Positions 52,643-62,085 are shown, numbered from the stretch's first letter. The stretch: DNA of 64,000 bases from Chlorogloeopsis sp038404745 (GCF_038404745.2 NZ_JAYKTT020000074.1:1-64000); one strand, 5' to 3'. Numbers and translations: made by a program. The notes: generated by a model not told the origin, from the letters alone.

Positions 52643-55012
52643 ATGTCAGAAGAAGTACTTAAATCATCACTGGGAGAATACACTTATCCTCAAGGATATC
52701 TGGAGTATGTCAGCACCTTAACGTTTCTGGGTCGTTTGCGCTGTTCTACCCGACAAATTGAAGCTGGCAGTTGGCAAGAAATTCTCTTGGACTATGAAGT
52801 TGGTGCTTCTGGAATTGCAGACGGTGCTTGGTTTAAGGTAACTTTTAAATTTTACTCAGATTGGGCGTTATTTCAGACGGAAGATCCCAAGGCTGCTAAC
52901 TATATTTCTGCCGAATACCAGGCTCGTCCTCCTCTGGTTGGTGAAAGTCCGGCAACTGTGCAATCACTGAAAATCCGATTTGATCAGAAGGGGCATGAAC
53001 GTCCTTATCAAAAGGCAATTATTGTAGACATCGTAGATGGCTACCTCAAACCGGGAGATCACATCTTGATTCGGTTAGGCGATCGCCGCGCTGGTAGTCC
53101 GGGAACACGAGTGCAAACTTTTGTGGAACAAGGTTTCCGATTCCGGGCTTACATCGATCCGGTTGGCACTTCTCGCTTTGCTGAAATTCCCGGTGATGTG
53201 GTGATTGATATTGTGCCAGGATTACCTGCAAAGCTGACAATTGTAACCCCGCGACTTGTCAAGACAAACGTTTACTTCCCTGTACGGGTAAGAGCAGAAG
53301 ACGCTTGGGGTAACACTTGCTGGGGACTAGGAGGAAAGTTACACTTAACAAGTTATAGTTTAGGCAAAATCCTCCCAGAACGGCTACTTAATTTACCAGA
53401 GCAAGGTTGGGCAGTTGCAAAAACAAAATTGACTCTAGATACAGATGCAGAAACAATACTTCAGGCTACTTTAGTAGGAACTGAACTGCAAAGCGCTCCA
53501 ACTGCGATCACGGCTGAAAGTAACATCAACTTTCCACGAGCATTTTTTGCCGATCTCCACGTACACTCTAACAACACTGTTGGAACTAATAGTACAGAGT
53601 ATAATTTTGCCTATGGTCGGGATGTCGCAGGGCTAGACGTTCTCGGCTATACAGCCAATGATTTCAATATCACTGAAGAACGCTGGCAACAAGACGTGAA
53701 ACTCTGCCAGGAGGTAACGCAGGAGGGCAAGTTTCTCTGCTATCCGGGTACAGAATGGTGTGGTAACTCAGCAGCGGGAGGCGATCGCAATGTTATTTTC
53801 TTGAGTGATGAAGTGCTGTTTCCCTATGATCGCCAGGGAAAACAAGTACGCTCGTTTGAGTGGAATGAAGATATGAAAGGTAAGCAACTAGTACCTGGAG
53901 CTTGGCCTGTGGATCGGCTTTACGCCGCCTACATTCACAATCCAGAGCAGTACCTACTCATCCCTCACATTGGCGGACGGCGTGCTATTTTAGACTGGCA
54001 TCACCCCAAATTGGAACGTCTGATAGAAATCGGTTCTGCTTGGGGACATTTTCCTTGGTTTTATCAAGATGCTATCAGTCGTGGATATAAAGTCGGTGTA
54101 TCAGCCAATGGCGATGAACATCGGGGACGTTGTGGTGGTGGGGTTCCAGGTACAGCAGTTTTTGGCGTCAATGGTGGAGTTACAGGAATTATTGCCCCCT
54201 CGCTTACCAAATCGGATATCAATTACGCCTTGCGTTTTCGTCATACCTGGGCAACAACTGGTGAGCGTCTTGTCGCTTTGTTGTGGTCAGGTAAACATAT
54301 TCAAGGAGATGAATTTACTACATCTGAAGCAGTTACAATTAATTATCGATTGCTCGGTACAAGCGGTTGGGATGAAATTGCGGCATATAATCACAATGGT
54401 CTGCTGTGGCATCGCAATCTTCAAGCTGAAGCAGGTTATGCTCCAAACAAAATTCGTCTACGCTGGGGTGGCTCACGAATTAAAGACCGCTATCGTTGGG
54501 CTGAATGGCGTGGAGTATTAGAATTTTCTAATACAATAGTTCAGTGCTATCAAGCTTATGGACTAGAACATTCAGAGGAGTATGTAAGACGAAAGGGAGC
54601 ACTGCAATTAGAATTTCGCTCTGATACCTACGGAGATTCTGATGCAATTGAACTGGAAGTTTCTGATTTGCTCCATGCTAAGTTTCGGCTTGAGGTGCAA
54701 ATCGATAGTTACATCAAAATTGGAAGTCCACTACAACGCAATCCCTATATTCATTGTCCAGAATTTAGTTGGGAATTCACTGGCAAAGAACTAATTAACT
54801 ATGGAATGCTTCGGCAAGAACTGGGAGGAGCAGAGCTTTTCATCGTAGTAGAAAGGATAAGTGCAACTCAAATGCCAAGAGATATTGGTGGCAGTTTTGT
54901 ACTGGAACCTCAACACACTCCCCATGGTTTTCTGCCCATCTATATTTCAGGTCGTCAAATTGATGATGCTAAAGTCTGGACTAGTCCTTTGTTTATCGTG
55001 TTTGAGACTTGA
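52643..55012 (+). CDS. DUF3604-family PHP-like protein
   Basis: 789 residues, no signal peptide. The N-terminal 290 residues look beta-rich (for example SLGEYTYPQGYLEYVSTLTF). From about 300 a PHP-like metal-dependent hydrolase domain begins: FFADLHVHSNNTVGTNSTEY (Asp304, His306, His308), then YPGTEWCGNSAAGGDRNVIF, LLIPHIGGRRAILDWHHPKL, VSANGDEHRGRCGGGVPGTA, all features of DUF3604. The C-terminus is again beta-rich. Reaction unknown. 79 bases after cysW, so probably in the same operon; a role in releasing sulfate from organic compounds is a guess from context. Confidence 0.75.
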   Translation: MSEEVLKSSLGEYTYPQGYLEYVSTLTFLGRLRCSTRQIEAGSWQEILLDYEVGASGIADGAWFKVTFKFYSDWALFQTEDPKAANYISAEYQARPPLVGESPATVQSLKIRFDQKGHERPYQKAIIVDIVDGYLKPGDHILIRLGDRRAGSPGTRVQTFVEQGFRFRAYIDPVGTSRFAEIPGDVVIDIVPGLPAKLTIVTPRLVKTNVYFPVRVRAEDAWGNTCWGLGGKLHLTSYSLGKILPERLLNLPEQGWAVAKTKLTLDTDAETILQATLVGTELQSAPTAITAESNINFPRAFFADLHVHSNNTVGTNSTEYNFAYGRDVAGLDVLGYTANDFNITEERWQQDVKLCQEVTQEGKFLCYPGTEWCGNSAAGGDRNVIFLSDEVLFPYDRQGKQVRSFEWNEDMKGKQLVPGAWPVDRLYAAYIHNPEQYLLIPHIGGRRAILDWHHPKLERLIEIGSAWGHFPWFYQDAISRGYKVGVSANGDEHRGRCGGGVPGTAVFGVNGGVTGIIAPSLTKSDINYALRFRHTWATTGERLVALLWSGKHIQGDEFTTSEAVTINYRLLGTSGWDEIAAYNHNGLLWHRNLQAEAGYAPNKIRLRWGGSRIKDRYRWAEWRGVLEFSNTIVQCYQAYGLEHSEEYVRRKGALQLEFRSDTYGDSDAIELEVSDLLHAKFRLEVQIDSYIKIGSPLQRNPYIHCPEFSWEFTGKELINYGMLRQELGGAELFIVVERISATQMPRDIGGSFVLEPQHTPHGFLPIYISGRQIDDAKVWTSPLFIVFET

Positions 55013-55288
55013 AGTATTTATTAGCTGAAACTTCCATTGAGCGATCGCTTGCTCTGGCTTAATAATTTTTACGCAAAAAGGATGATAAAGAAGATGCAAG
55101 TACGTGGTGATTGGGAGATAGAGAAGTATCGTATTTTATTTTTCCCCCAGAGAACGCAGAGGATACTCAGAGCTTTATGTTCAGAACTCAAAGAATAAAT
55201 AATTATAAAATTTGTAAAATACATCACTATTAAGTGATTTATTTTTCTAATCTAAATTTAGATTCATCTCTCCATCGGTGGTGTCGTC
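55013..55288. other. Gap, no gene seen
   Basis: 276 AT-rich bases with a HIP1 octamer near 55040 and no clear structure. Includes the promoter of the next gene. Confidence 0.4.
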
Positions 55289-56857
55289 ATGATCCAGTAC
55301 AGATATCGAGTATTGGTAGCCACTGTTGCTTTTTCTTGTGTTTTACCCTTAACAGTTCAAGCCGCTCCATCTGTTGAACCTCAAAGGACTACTGCACAGA
55401 CAGTGGAATTTGTACAGCAACGCATTTTGTATGTCAACCCTCAGCAAGGCACAGATGCCCCTAATGCTGGCAAAAGTCAGTTGACTCCTTTTAAGACAAT
55501 TACCTATGCCTTGCAACAGGCAGAACCTGGTACAGTAATTCAGTTAGCCCCTGGACAGTACCAGGCTGGGGAGACTTTTCCGCTCAAACTTAAGCCAAAA
55601 GTTATTCTCAAAGGTAACGAATTCCAGCAGGGGCAAGGAGTTGCAATTGTTGGTGGGGGTGACTATCTCAGCCGTATCTTTGCCCGCCAAAATATCACTC
55701 TCTTGGCTGCCCCAGATAGTCAAGTTATCGGTGTCACCATTACCAATCCCAATACACGCGGCACAGGCATCTGGGTAGAATCTGCTAATCCTACTATTCG
55801 TAACAATACCTTTGCCAACAACAAGCGAGAAGGTGTTTTTGTCACGGGCAACGCCGATCCCAAAATCCAGAACAATCAATTTATCAATAACGATGCCAAT
55901 GGAATTTCTGTCACTGGAATAGCCAAAGGCGAAATCAGGGGAAATACGTTTCAGAAAAACGGTTTCGGTTTAGCGATCGGTGGCTCTTCTACTCCGTTAG
56001 TAGTCAATAATCAGATTCGAGGTAGCAGAAGCGGCTTGGTGGTGACGGAGAAGGGGCGTCCAAATTTGCAAGGGAATTTCGTTGAAAATAACAGTCAAAA
56101 TAGCCAAATAGCGATCGCTCCTACTCAATCAAATGTAAACAATAATGACTTGCAAAATAATCTAGAAAACAACAGTGAAAATGCTCAAATAGCAAGCGCC
56201 CCCACTCAACCAAATCTAGACAATAATAATTTTCAAAATAATCTAGAAAATAGTAGTGAAAATGGACAAATAGCGATCGCTCCTACTCAACCCAATCTAA
56301 GCAATAACAATTTTCAAAATAATGTAGAGGAAGTAGGTAATGAGGCGAACTCTATACCAACAAAGCCGCCGTTACCAGCAGTACCGGAGCAACCAGATAA
56401 TGGAATATGGGCGAGAGCGGATCGGGGGATCTTAAAAGAAGGTATATATACTTTTCCAGATGGATTAGTTATTTACTCAAATGGAAACAACGCATTTTGT
56501 GGTTTCACAAGTCCAGCACACTATAAGAGGTATGACAGAGGGTGGGACAATGTGAAGTCAATCAGCGAACAGGATAGAGCTAGAGTTGTATCTGATATGC
56601 GTGATGAGGGACTTTGTCCCCTAGCTGATGCAGATAAAAATAGCAGGGTGTTTGTTCATGACATCAACCGCAACGATTTTGGGAATACCCAACAGCTTGT
56701 AATTCCGAGTGTAGCAGCACAGCCGCAAGACAAATGGGTTTTAATTATGGGTAATAAAGTAGTGGTGATTAACTCTGATGGCAAGGTGTTTACCCATGAC
56801 ATCAGCGGGAATACTATGGGAAATGTTAACCAGCTTCCAAATTCAAGTGGTAGATAA
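55289..56857 (+). CDS. Secreted right-handed beta-helix protein (DUF1565)
   Basis: 522 residues. Signal peptide (VLVATVAFSCVLPLTVQAAP), then a DUF1565 domain (RILYVNPQQGTDAPNAGKSQ, TPFKTITYALQQAEPGTVIQ, LAPGQYQAGETFPLKLK) and parallel beta-helix turns (NPTIRNNTFANNKREGVFVT, GNADPKIQNNQFINNDANGI). Next, three copies of a 27-residue Asn/Gln-rich unit (NNSENAQIASAPTQPNLDNN), a Pro-rich linker, and a separate C-terminal domain with Cys (NAFCGFTSPAHYKRYDRG, DEGLCPLADADK) and two VFxHDI motifs. Likely on the outer membrane or outside the cell. Confidence 0.82.
   Translation: MIQYRYRVLVATVAFSCVLPLTVQAAPSVEPQRTTAQTVEFVQQRILYVNPQQGTDAPNAGKSQLTPFKTITYALQQAEPGTVIQLAPGQYQAGETFPLKLKPKVILKGNEFQQGQGVAIVGGGDYLSRIFARQNITLLAAPDSQVIGVTITNPNTRGTGIWVESANPTIRNNTFANNKREGVFVTGNADPKIQNNQFINNDANGISVTGIAKGEIRGNTFQKNGFGLAIGGSSTPLVVNNQIRGSRSGLVVTEKGRPNLQGNFVENNSQNSQIAIAPTQSNVNNNDLQNNLENNSENAQIASAPTQPNLDNNNFQNNLENSSENGQIAIAPTQPNLSNNNFQNNVEEVGNEANSIPTKPPLPAVPEQPDNGIWARADRGILKEGIYTFPDGLVIYSNGNNAFCGFTSPAHYKRYDRGWDNVKSISEQDRARVVSDMRDEGLCPLADADKNSRVFVHDINRNDFGNTQQLVIPSVAAQPQDKWVLIMGNKVVVINSDGKVFTHDISGNTMGNVNQLPNSSGR
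56087..56329 (+). repeat. Three direct repeats of an 81-bp unit in the beta-helix gene
   Basis: In-frame units at 56087-56167, 56168-56248 and 56249-56329. Units 1 and 3 contain the HIP1 octamer GCGATCGC; the middle one has GCAAGCGC at that place. Confidence 0.88.
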
Positions 56858-57001
56858 GTGGTTAGGCAAAATTAAAGTTACGGGTGGAAATCGAGGAACA
56901 GGGTACAGGGAACAGCTTAAAAGAATGTTTAATTAATTTTGTTAAATCTGGGATAGATTCAGCATGAGCAAGTTGTGTCATCGCTGGCAGAAGAGATAAT
57001 G

Positions 57002-57691
57002 CTAAGATTGTGCAGTTTGTTCTGGTTCTGCTTGTTCTAGCTTCTGTCCTAATTTTGGCTCTGTACCAGCAAGTAATCGTTCAATATTACTGCGATGCCG
57101 CCAAACAACGTATAATCCACCGACAATGCCGAACAAGATGTAGGGTAGTGGTTGGTGAAAAATTATCATGAAAATAGAAACAGCGATCGCACCACAAATT
57201 GAACTTAAGGAAACTATCCGTGAGATGGCGACGACGACAGCAAACACCCCTACTGTTGCCAGTGCCACCTGCCAATTCATTGCCAATAAAACACCCAAAC
57301 TAGTTGCAACCGATTTACCACCACTAAATCCTAAAAAAATGGATTTACTGTGTCCCAGTATTGCTGATAATCCTGCTAAAGTTACCATCCAAGATTGCCA
57401 TATTTCCAGATTTACTGTTGGGGGAATCAAATTTTGAGTTTGGGCAAAGTTGAATAACCAGTAAACAAGGAAAATTGCTAAAACTCCTTTTAGACAATCA
57501 ATCCCTAAAACAAATGCTCCAGGGCCTTTACCTAAAGTTCTTAGCACATTAGTTGCGCCTGTAGAACCAGAGCCAACTTCGCGAATATCAATACCTTTTA
57601 ATAGCCTCACTAGTGTGTAGCCTGTAGGAGTTGAGCCTAGTAGATAGGCTAAAACCAAAATTGCCCCACACAAACTGAACCAAATAGCCAT
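57002..57691 (-). CDS. plsY: Glycerol-3-phosphate acyltransferase PlsY
   Basis: 229 residues, integral membrane. Uses acyl-phosphate to acylate glycerol-3-phosphate, the first step of phospholipid and glycolipid synthesis. Hallmark motifs: YLLGSTPTGYTLVRLLKGID, REVGSGSTGATNVLRTLGKG, FLGFSGGKSVATSLGVLLAM and YVVWRHRSNIERLLAGTEPK. Start MAIWFSLCGAILVLAYLLGS. Same strand as DUF3086, DUF3119 and MlaE genes upstream, with repeats in between. Confidence 0.95.
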   Translation of the reverse strand: MAIWFSLCGAILVLAYLLGSTPTGYTLVRLLKGIDIREVGSGSTGATNVLRTLGKGPGAFVLGIDCLKGVLAIFLVYWLFNFAQTQNLIPPTVNLEIWQSWMVTLAGLSAILGHSKSIFLGFSGGKSVATSLGVLLAMNWQVALATVGVFAVVVAISRIVSLSSICGAIAVSIFMIIFHQPLPYILFGIVGGLYVVWRHRSNIERLLAGTEPKLGQKLEQAEPEQTAQS

Positions 57692-57769
57692 ATGTCAACA
57701 GTCCATAGTCCATAGTAAAAAGTCTACTACTCTGTCAACCAAGAATTGATGCGTTGAGGCTGACACTCC

Positions 57770-57835
57770 AGACGCGGGAACACGGAAGAGGACAAGGAGA
57801 TCAAGGAGATAAGGAGACACGGGAACACGGGGAGT
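57770..57835. repeat. Purine-rich low-complexity repeat
   Basis: GCGGGAACACGGAAGAGGAC and GACACGGGAACACGGGG-like words, same class as at 28250-28315. Confidence 0.55.
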
Positions 57836-57851
57836 AATAAACCATCAACTC

Positions 57852-58016
57852 CTGTACGGGCGGGTTTAAAAGAGAAGTTGTCGATTTTAACCGAAAAATA
57901 ATCAATGAAATCCGCACGGCAGTCGCACTCGACGCGCTTAAGCCGACGCCAGGTGCTACAACGGGGGGAACCCCCAAGGGCGCACTGGCTCCGCAAGGGC
58001 GCGCTGCCTCCCCTAC
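57852..58016. repeat. Dispersed palindromic repeat, copy B
   Basis: In reverse orientation to copies A, C and D. Holds TACGGGCGGGTTTAAAAGAG at one end, the GCACTCGACGCGCTTAAGCC core, and CGCGCTGCCTCCCCTACT at the other. Lies between plsY and the DUF3086 gene. Confidence 0.82.
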
Positions 58017-58040
58017 TATTAACAAATGATTTATGACTAA

Positions 58041-59309
58041 TTAAAAATCATCATCATAGCTTCTCATCATTTTCGGATCAGGGGCAAAGGCTAACCACAA
58101 GGGAAATTGCAGTAGTGCCAGACTAATTTGCTCTTCGGAATCGTCAATGATAATCAAAGGCAATAGCTTAGATTTCTGCAAGCGATCAGCTTTTTGGGCT
58201 AAAGCTTCTGGTGTCTCAAATAATGTTACTCCGCGATCGGGGCCAAAATCTGGACGACCAATTCCCAAGCAATCCTGCAAGCCACGCCGCCACTCACCTA
58301 AGCGTTCTGGCGTATTAGCTAATACTAAAGTGCGGAGGCGATCGCCATATAATTTGTGCAATATTGAGATAACTGCTGAACTAATCAGTATATTTTGCAA
58401 TCTGCTTCCCATTGTTCGCAAAGCACCCCTTCCTCCTTGGTTGAAAAACCAGTCAGATACTCGTTCAGCATGAACTGGTTCAAAGGTACGGCGCAATTGC
58501 CAAGGTGGGCCATAATAATCTGGTTTGTTGCGATATTGATCGATGAGACGGCGAATTTGTTTTGTAGTGTCTTGAAACTGCTGTTGGGCAAATTGAGGTG
58601 TTCCTAACTCAATTTCTGCTGGTTGAACCTCTTTGACTATCGATTTTTCTGGTTCTGGTTTAGTCTTCGGTACTAATTGCAACTGTTCTGCTGCTACTGC
58701 CAAATCCTGTAAACTACCTGTGAGATAGTCCTTAAAACCCTGCACCCGAATAGCCAAGTCTTGAGAAGCACCTGCAAATGTGGTTCGCATCTCGTTACGA
58801 ATACGTTCTTGACGTCGTTCTAGCTGTTCTATTGAGAGTTGTAATGCTTGTTTGCGTTGTTCTAGCCCAGCAAGCGCTTCTTGCACTAGCTTTCCCATTG
58901 CTTTTTGCGTTTGTTGCATTTGTGCTTGCAAGCTGGCAATTTCTTGTTTGAGAGCTTGTTCCTGTTGTTGCAGTTCGGCGATTCTTTGAACTACTTTTAG
59001 CTGATCATCTTCTAAGTTAACTTGTGACTCCAGGGTGAGTGTTGCCTCTTGTTCTTGTAGGGCAATATCATCAGCAGAGAACTCTTGTTTCGACTCGTCT
59101 TTAAGGCTTGTGGCTTCTGCATTTATGAGAGGCGAATCAGAAGTGGGTTCGTCTTTTACTTCTGTGTCAAGAGTAGAGTTTTGGGCTGCTGCTTCCGCCA
59201 CTGGTTCAACAGATGAGTTTTCTTGTTGATCGCTTGTCAGGCTTTGTTCTTCTTTTTGCACTAAAGACTCTTCTGTTGGTTGTGGGGCTTGATATTCCTC
59301 TGGATTCAT
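58041..59309 (-). CDS. DUF3086 protein
   Basis: 422 residues. The first 90 are acidic and Ser/Glu-rich, then a long coiled coil (about 100-190: VQRIAELQQQEQALKQEIAS, ALQLSIEQLERRQERIRNEM). The conserved C-terminal half has KPDYYGPPWQLRRTFEPVHA, RVSDWFFNQGGRGALRTMGS, RTLVLANTPERLGEWRRGLQ and LLPLIIIDDSEEQISLAL, as in the cyanobacterial DUF3086 family. Function unknown; commonly next to plsY. Confidence 0.82.
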   Translation of the reverse strand: MNPEEYQAPQPTEESLVQKEEQSLTSDQQENSSVEPVAEAAAQNSTLDTEVKDEPTSDSPLINAEATSLKDESKQEFSADDIALQEQEATLTLESQVNLEDDQLKVVQRIAELQQQEQALKQEIASLQAQMQQTQKAMGKLVQEALAGLEQRKQALQLSIEQLERRQERIRNEMRTTFAGASQDLAIRVQGFKDYLTGSLQDLAVAAEQLQLVPKTKPEPEKSIVKEVQPAEIELGTPQFAQQQFQDTTKQIRRLIDQYRNKPDYYGPPWQLRRTFEPVHAERVSDWFFNQGGRGALRTMGSRLQNILISSAVISILHKLYGDRLRTLVLANTPERLGEWRRGLQDCLGIGRPDFGPDRGVTLFETPEALAQKADRLQKSKLLPLIIIDDSEEQISLALLQFPLWLAFAPDPKMMRSYDDDF

Positions 59310-59614
59310 AAACTATATTGCAATAACGATGACACAATTAAATAACTTTCAGAAAATATACAATTTACGAACTATAAAAGTCTCTAGTCCTGAGTTTGCA
59401 AAACTTGCGGTAAGTCTGAAAGCTTATCTCTTTACGAGATGACACACACAACAGCTAATTTTGCAACTGTTACATTGCTATCATAGACTATTGCTGCTGT
59501 GGAACACACGCTAACTCATGCTTGTGTCAACGTATGATTGGGCTTGGCGCAGATTGAAAGATCTATGAAATCTATGCTTGTTTGCAGGTATTTTTTTGCG
59601 GCTGTTGATTTTAT
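59310..59614. other. Gap, no gene seen
   Basis: About 305 bases between DUF3119 and DUF3086 genes, without repeat copy or hairpin that I can identify. Probably holds the promoter of the DUF3086 gene. Confidence 0.4.
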
Positions 59615-60037
59615 TTAGGACTCTATACGCGGGCAACGTTCTTCTAAGCAGTTTTTCAGAGTGTTAGGGTCAAATAAGATAGGTAGAAAGTGAATACTTT
59701 TAACTTCTTTGAAATAAAACAAGATAGGAATTTTATCCCAAAAAATACGCCAGTTTTGCCATTCTAAATAAGGAAAGCGCCTAATTAAATTTTCGCCTCT
59801 ATAGATATCTAAATCGGTGGCGGTAAATTGCAGTCGTATTGTTACTGCCTGCAAAATCAGAAATAACCCCAAAATTGCGATCGCACCGCCTACCCAAGGT
59901 TGCAAAAAAAGCAGTGGAACGGCTGCGAACACTAACACTGCGGGTAGGTTGTAACTAGGCTTAAGTTCCACAGTTGATGCTAATAATGGTGCTTTTGAAG
60001 TAGTCACAGTCTTAATTCCTGTTTTGTGAGTAGACAT
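59615..60037 (-). CDS. DUF3119 membrane protein
   Basis: 140 residues. Two membrane segments close together (LPAVLVFAAVPLLFLQPW and GAIAILGLFLILQAVTI), then a soluble PH-like part (TATDLDIYRGENLIRRFPYL, WQNWRIFWDKIPILFYFKEV) and HFLPILFDPNTL. Matches the cyanobacterial DUF3119 family, unknown function. Downstream of the MlaE-type permease; in many cyanobacteria these are neighbours. Confidence 0.83.
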   Translation of the reverse strand: MSTHKTGIKTVTTSKAPLLASTVELKPSYNLPAVLVFAAVPLLFLQPWVGGAIAILGLFLILQAVTIRLQFTATDLDIYRGENLIRRFPYLEWQNWRIFWDKIPILFYFKEVKSIHFLPILFDPNTLKNCLEERCPRIES

Positions 60038-60083
60038 TATTGATATTTTAGGAGTTAGTCACTTGTCATTGGTCATTGGTTAG

Positions 60084-60205
60084 TAGGGGAGGCAGCGCGC
60101 CCTTGGGGGTTCCCCCGGTTGTAGCGACTGCCGTGCGGGTTTATTTAGATATTTCGTCATCCTAGAGAGATTGTTGTTAAAACCCGCCCGTACAGTGGTT
60201 AGTGG
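60084..60205. repeat. Dispersed palindromic repeat, copy C (shortened)
   Basis: TAGGGGAGGCAGCGCGCCC at one end and AAACCCGCCCGTACAGTGG at the other. The central GCGTCGG-to-GTCGAGTGCG part of copies A, B and D is missing, so this copy is an internal deletion. Followed by C/T-rich low-complexity DNA (60235-60350). Confidence 0.8.
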
Positions 60206-60353
60206 GTAATGGGCATCGGACATCGGTAAAAAACCAGTTCCCCTTGTCCCCATGTCTCCTTTTGCCCGCATTTCCCCTGCCACTCCTTCCTCTTTGCGTC
60301 CCCACCTCCCCGCGTCTGGGTGTCCCCATATCTTCTTGTCTTATTCCTAGCCC

Positions 60354-61151
60354 CTAAAATCCTTGTAATAAGGCACTTCCCGCTCCTTGAAACATTAACC
60401 AAGAGAGAAAGAAGTTACTAATAAATATAATCAGCAAGGCTGTAACAACAGCAGTTGTAGTTGACTGTCCCACGCCTTTAGCTCCTCCAGTTGTAGTCAA
60501 GCCCCAACTACAACCGATAACAGCAATTAAGACCCCAAAGCAACACCCTTTGACTATGGCACTCAAAATATCCCAAGTATCAAGAAAGTTACGGGCTGAG
60601 TCTAAAAACTGTGTATCCGAAAGATTGTATACATTAATAGAAATAAATAATCCCCCTAGCATCCCTGTCACCAAAGATAAAAGGGTTAAAACTGGCATCA
60701 TTAAAAAGCAAGCAATGACGCGGGGAATAACTAAGTAATCTACAGGATCTGTTTTTAACATTAATAAGGCATCTATTTGTTCTGTAACACGCATTGTGCC
60801 GATTTCTGCCGCAAATGCCGAACCTACGCGCCCTGCGATAATTACTGCTGTGAGTACAGGAGATAGTTCTCGTGTTAGCGCAACTGCTAGCACTCCACCT
60901 ACAAGATTTCCTGCACCAAAAGTGATAAATTCCCGCGCTACTTGAATAGTAAAAACCGCACCCACAAAAATGGCTGTTAAAAGGGCAATAAATAGTGAAT
61001 CTGGCCCTACTGCTGCCATTTGTTCTAGGGTATTGCGTCTATGGATTTTGCCTCTGAGGAGATGAACTAATACTTGTCCACCCAAAAATACTGCTGCCAG
61101 CAACCGCTGACCCCATTTCCCCAAACTAGATTTAGATATAGTCTCGTTCAA
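60354..61151 (-). CDS. mlaE: MlaE/YrbE-type ABC lipid transporter permease
   Basis: 265 residues, about five membrane helices. Permease of an ABC system moving lipids between inner and outer membranes. Family parts: IALLTAIFVGAVFTIQVARE, VLTAVIIAGRVGSAFAAEIG, TMRVTEQIDALLMLKTDPVD, YLVIPRVIACFLMMPVLTLL, and a C-terminal GSALLQGF. The ATPase and MCE-domain partners are not in this window. Upstream of DUF3119. Confidence 0.92.
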   Translation of the reverse strand: MNETISKSSLGKWGQRLLAAVFLGGQVLVHLLRGKIHRRNTLEQMAAVGPDSLFIALLTAIFVGAVFTIQVAREFITFGAGNLVGGVLAVALTRELSPVLTAVIIAGRVGSAFAAEIGTMRVTEQIDALLMLKTDPVDYLVIPRVIACFLMMPVLTLLSLVTGMLGGLFISINVYNLSDTQFLDSARNFLDTWDILSAIVKGCCFGVLIAVIGCSWGLTTTGGAKGVGQSTTTAVVTALLIIFISNFFLSWLMFQGAGSALLQGF

Positions 61152-61797
61152 TGTTCACTATCTAACTCGGTAACTGCATTTAGAATAGCGAATTTAGTGA
61201 ATAGTCAATAGTTATTTGTGATTGGTTAGTGGTTAGGAGTTAGTAGGGGAGGCAGCGCGCCCTTGCGGAGCCAGTGCGCCCTTGGGGGTTCCCCCCCGTT
61301 GTAGCACCTGGCGTCGGCTTAAGCGCGTCGAGTGCGACTGCCCTGCGGGTTTGATTGATTAACTTTGGGTTAGAACCGACAATTTCTCTTTTAAACCCGC
61401 CCGTATAGTGGTTAGTAGTTATTCTCCCTCTCCGCTCCTGTGCTCCCCTGCTCCTGGTGCTTTCTTGTCCCCTTGTTTCCCCCTCCCCTTGTCCCTTTCC
61501 CCTCTTCTGGTTAACTTAGGTTAAATCTCATCTCAGAAATTAATATTTCGATCCATAGCACTTCTACTCCAAACATGACTGTAAATACTCCCGTCAAGCC
61601 TGATTTTGCGGGGCTTAACCAGAGTTGTGCTTTGACCAGATTTGACAACTCTGTTGAGAAATTATGTGTAGGTATTTTAATGAAAACTTAAGATTTTTGA
61701 AATCTCGCCCACTGCGGAGCGATCGCACTTATTGTAGAAAGTGACAACTAAAGGTAAACGGCTATTGTCCCTCTTAAACCACGGAGCCAAACCTGTT
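61152..61797. other. Gap with repeats and a doubtful 38-codon frame
   Basis: Contains repeat copy D (61242-61418) and C/T-rich low-complexity DNA (61420-61505). An ATG frame at 61575-61691 (starts MTVNTPVKPDFAGLNQSC) has no ribosome site and no known family; doubtful. Divergent promoters of mlaE and the next gene must lie here. Confidence 0.45.
61242..61418. repeat. Dispersed palindromic repeat, copy D
   Basis: Longest plus-orientation copy: TAGGGGAGGCAGCGCGCCC, an extra GCGGAGCCAGTGCGCCC unit, the GTTGTAGCACCTGGCGTCGG core, and AAACCCGCCCGTATAGTGG at the far end. Directly upstream of mlaE on the other strand. Confidence 0.82.
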
Positions 61798-62085
61798 ATG
61801 ACGATTTTGACGAACTTTCTCCGCTCCCTACTACTTACGATTATTATCAGTTTCGTCGCCCCTATGTTTCTTGTCGGCGCTATGCTGTTGAGCTTGTCAC
61901 TCATTGGTTATGTCCCCGGTTTACAAGGATTAACAGAGGCGATCGCTACTCATATATTGCAGTTTCTCATTATTTTTGGTAGTGGCACTGCCTTTAGAGG
62001 ACTGTTTGTAATTAGTTTGACCTGTGGTTTTGTTGGGGGACTGTTTGATACTTATGCTTATTATCGGTGTCAAATTTTACGATAG
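61798..62085 (+). CDS. Small membrane protein of unknown function
   Basis: 95 residues from the ATG at 61798 (a GGAG lies 12 bases upstream; a GTG at 61741 is also in frame). Two or three membrane helices: SLLLTIIISFVAPMFLVGAM, ATHILQFLIIFGSGTAF, LFVISLTCGFVGGLFDTYAY. Family not recognised. Stand-alone. Confidence 0.6.
   Translation: MTILTNFLRSLLLTIIISFVAPMFLVGAMLLSLSLIGYVPGLQGLTEAIATHILQFLIIFGSGTAFRGLFVISLTCGFVGGLFDTYAYYRCQILR

Noticed and set aside
54069..54521. 150-codon plus-strand frame within the DUF3604 gene
   Set aside because: It is an out-of-frame shadow of a well-conserved protein domain.
61575..61691. 38-codon frame upstream of the small membrane protein
   Set aside because: No ribosome site, no similarity that I recognise, and it sits in a repeat-rich gap; kept only as a remark.
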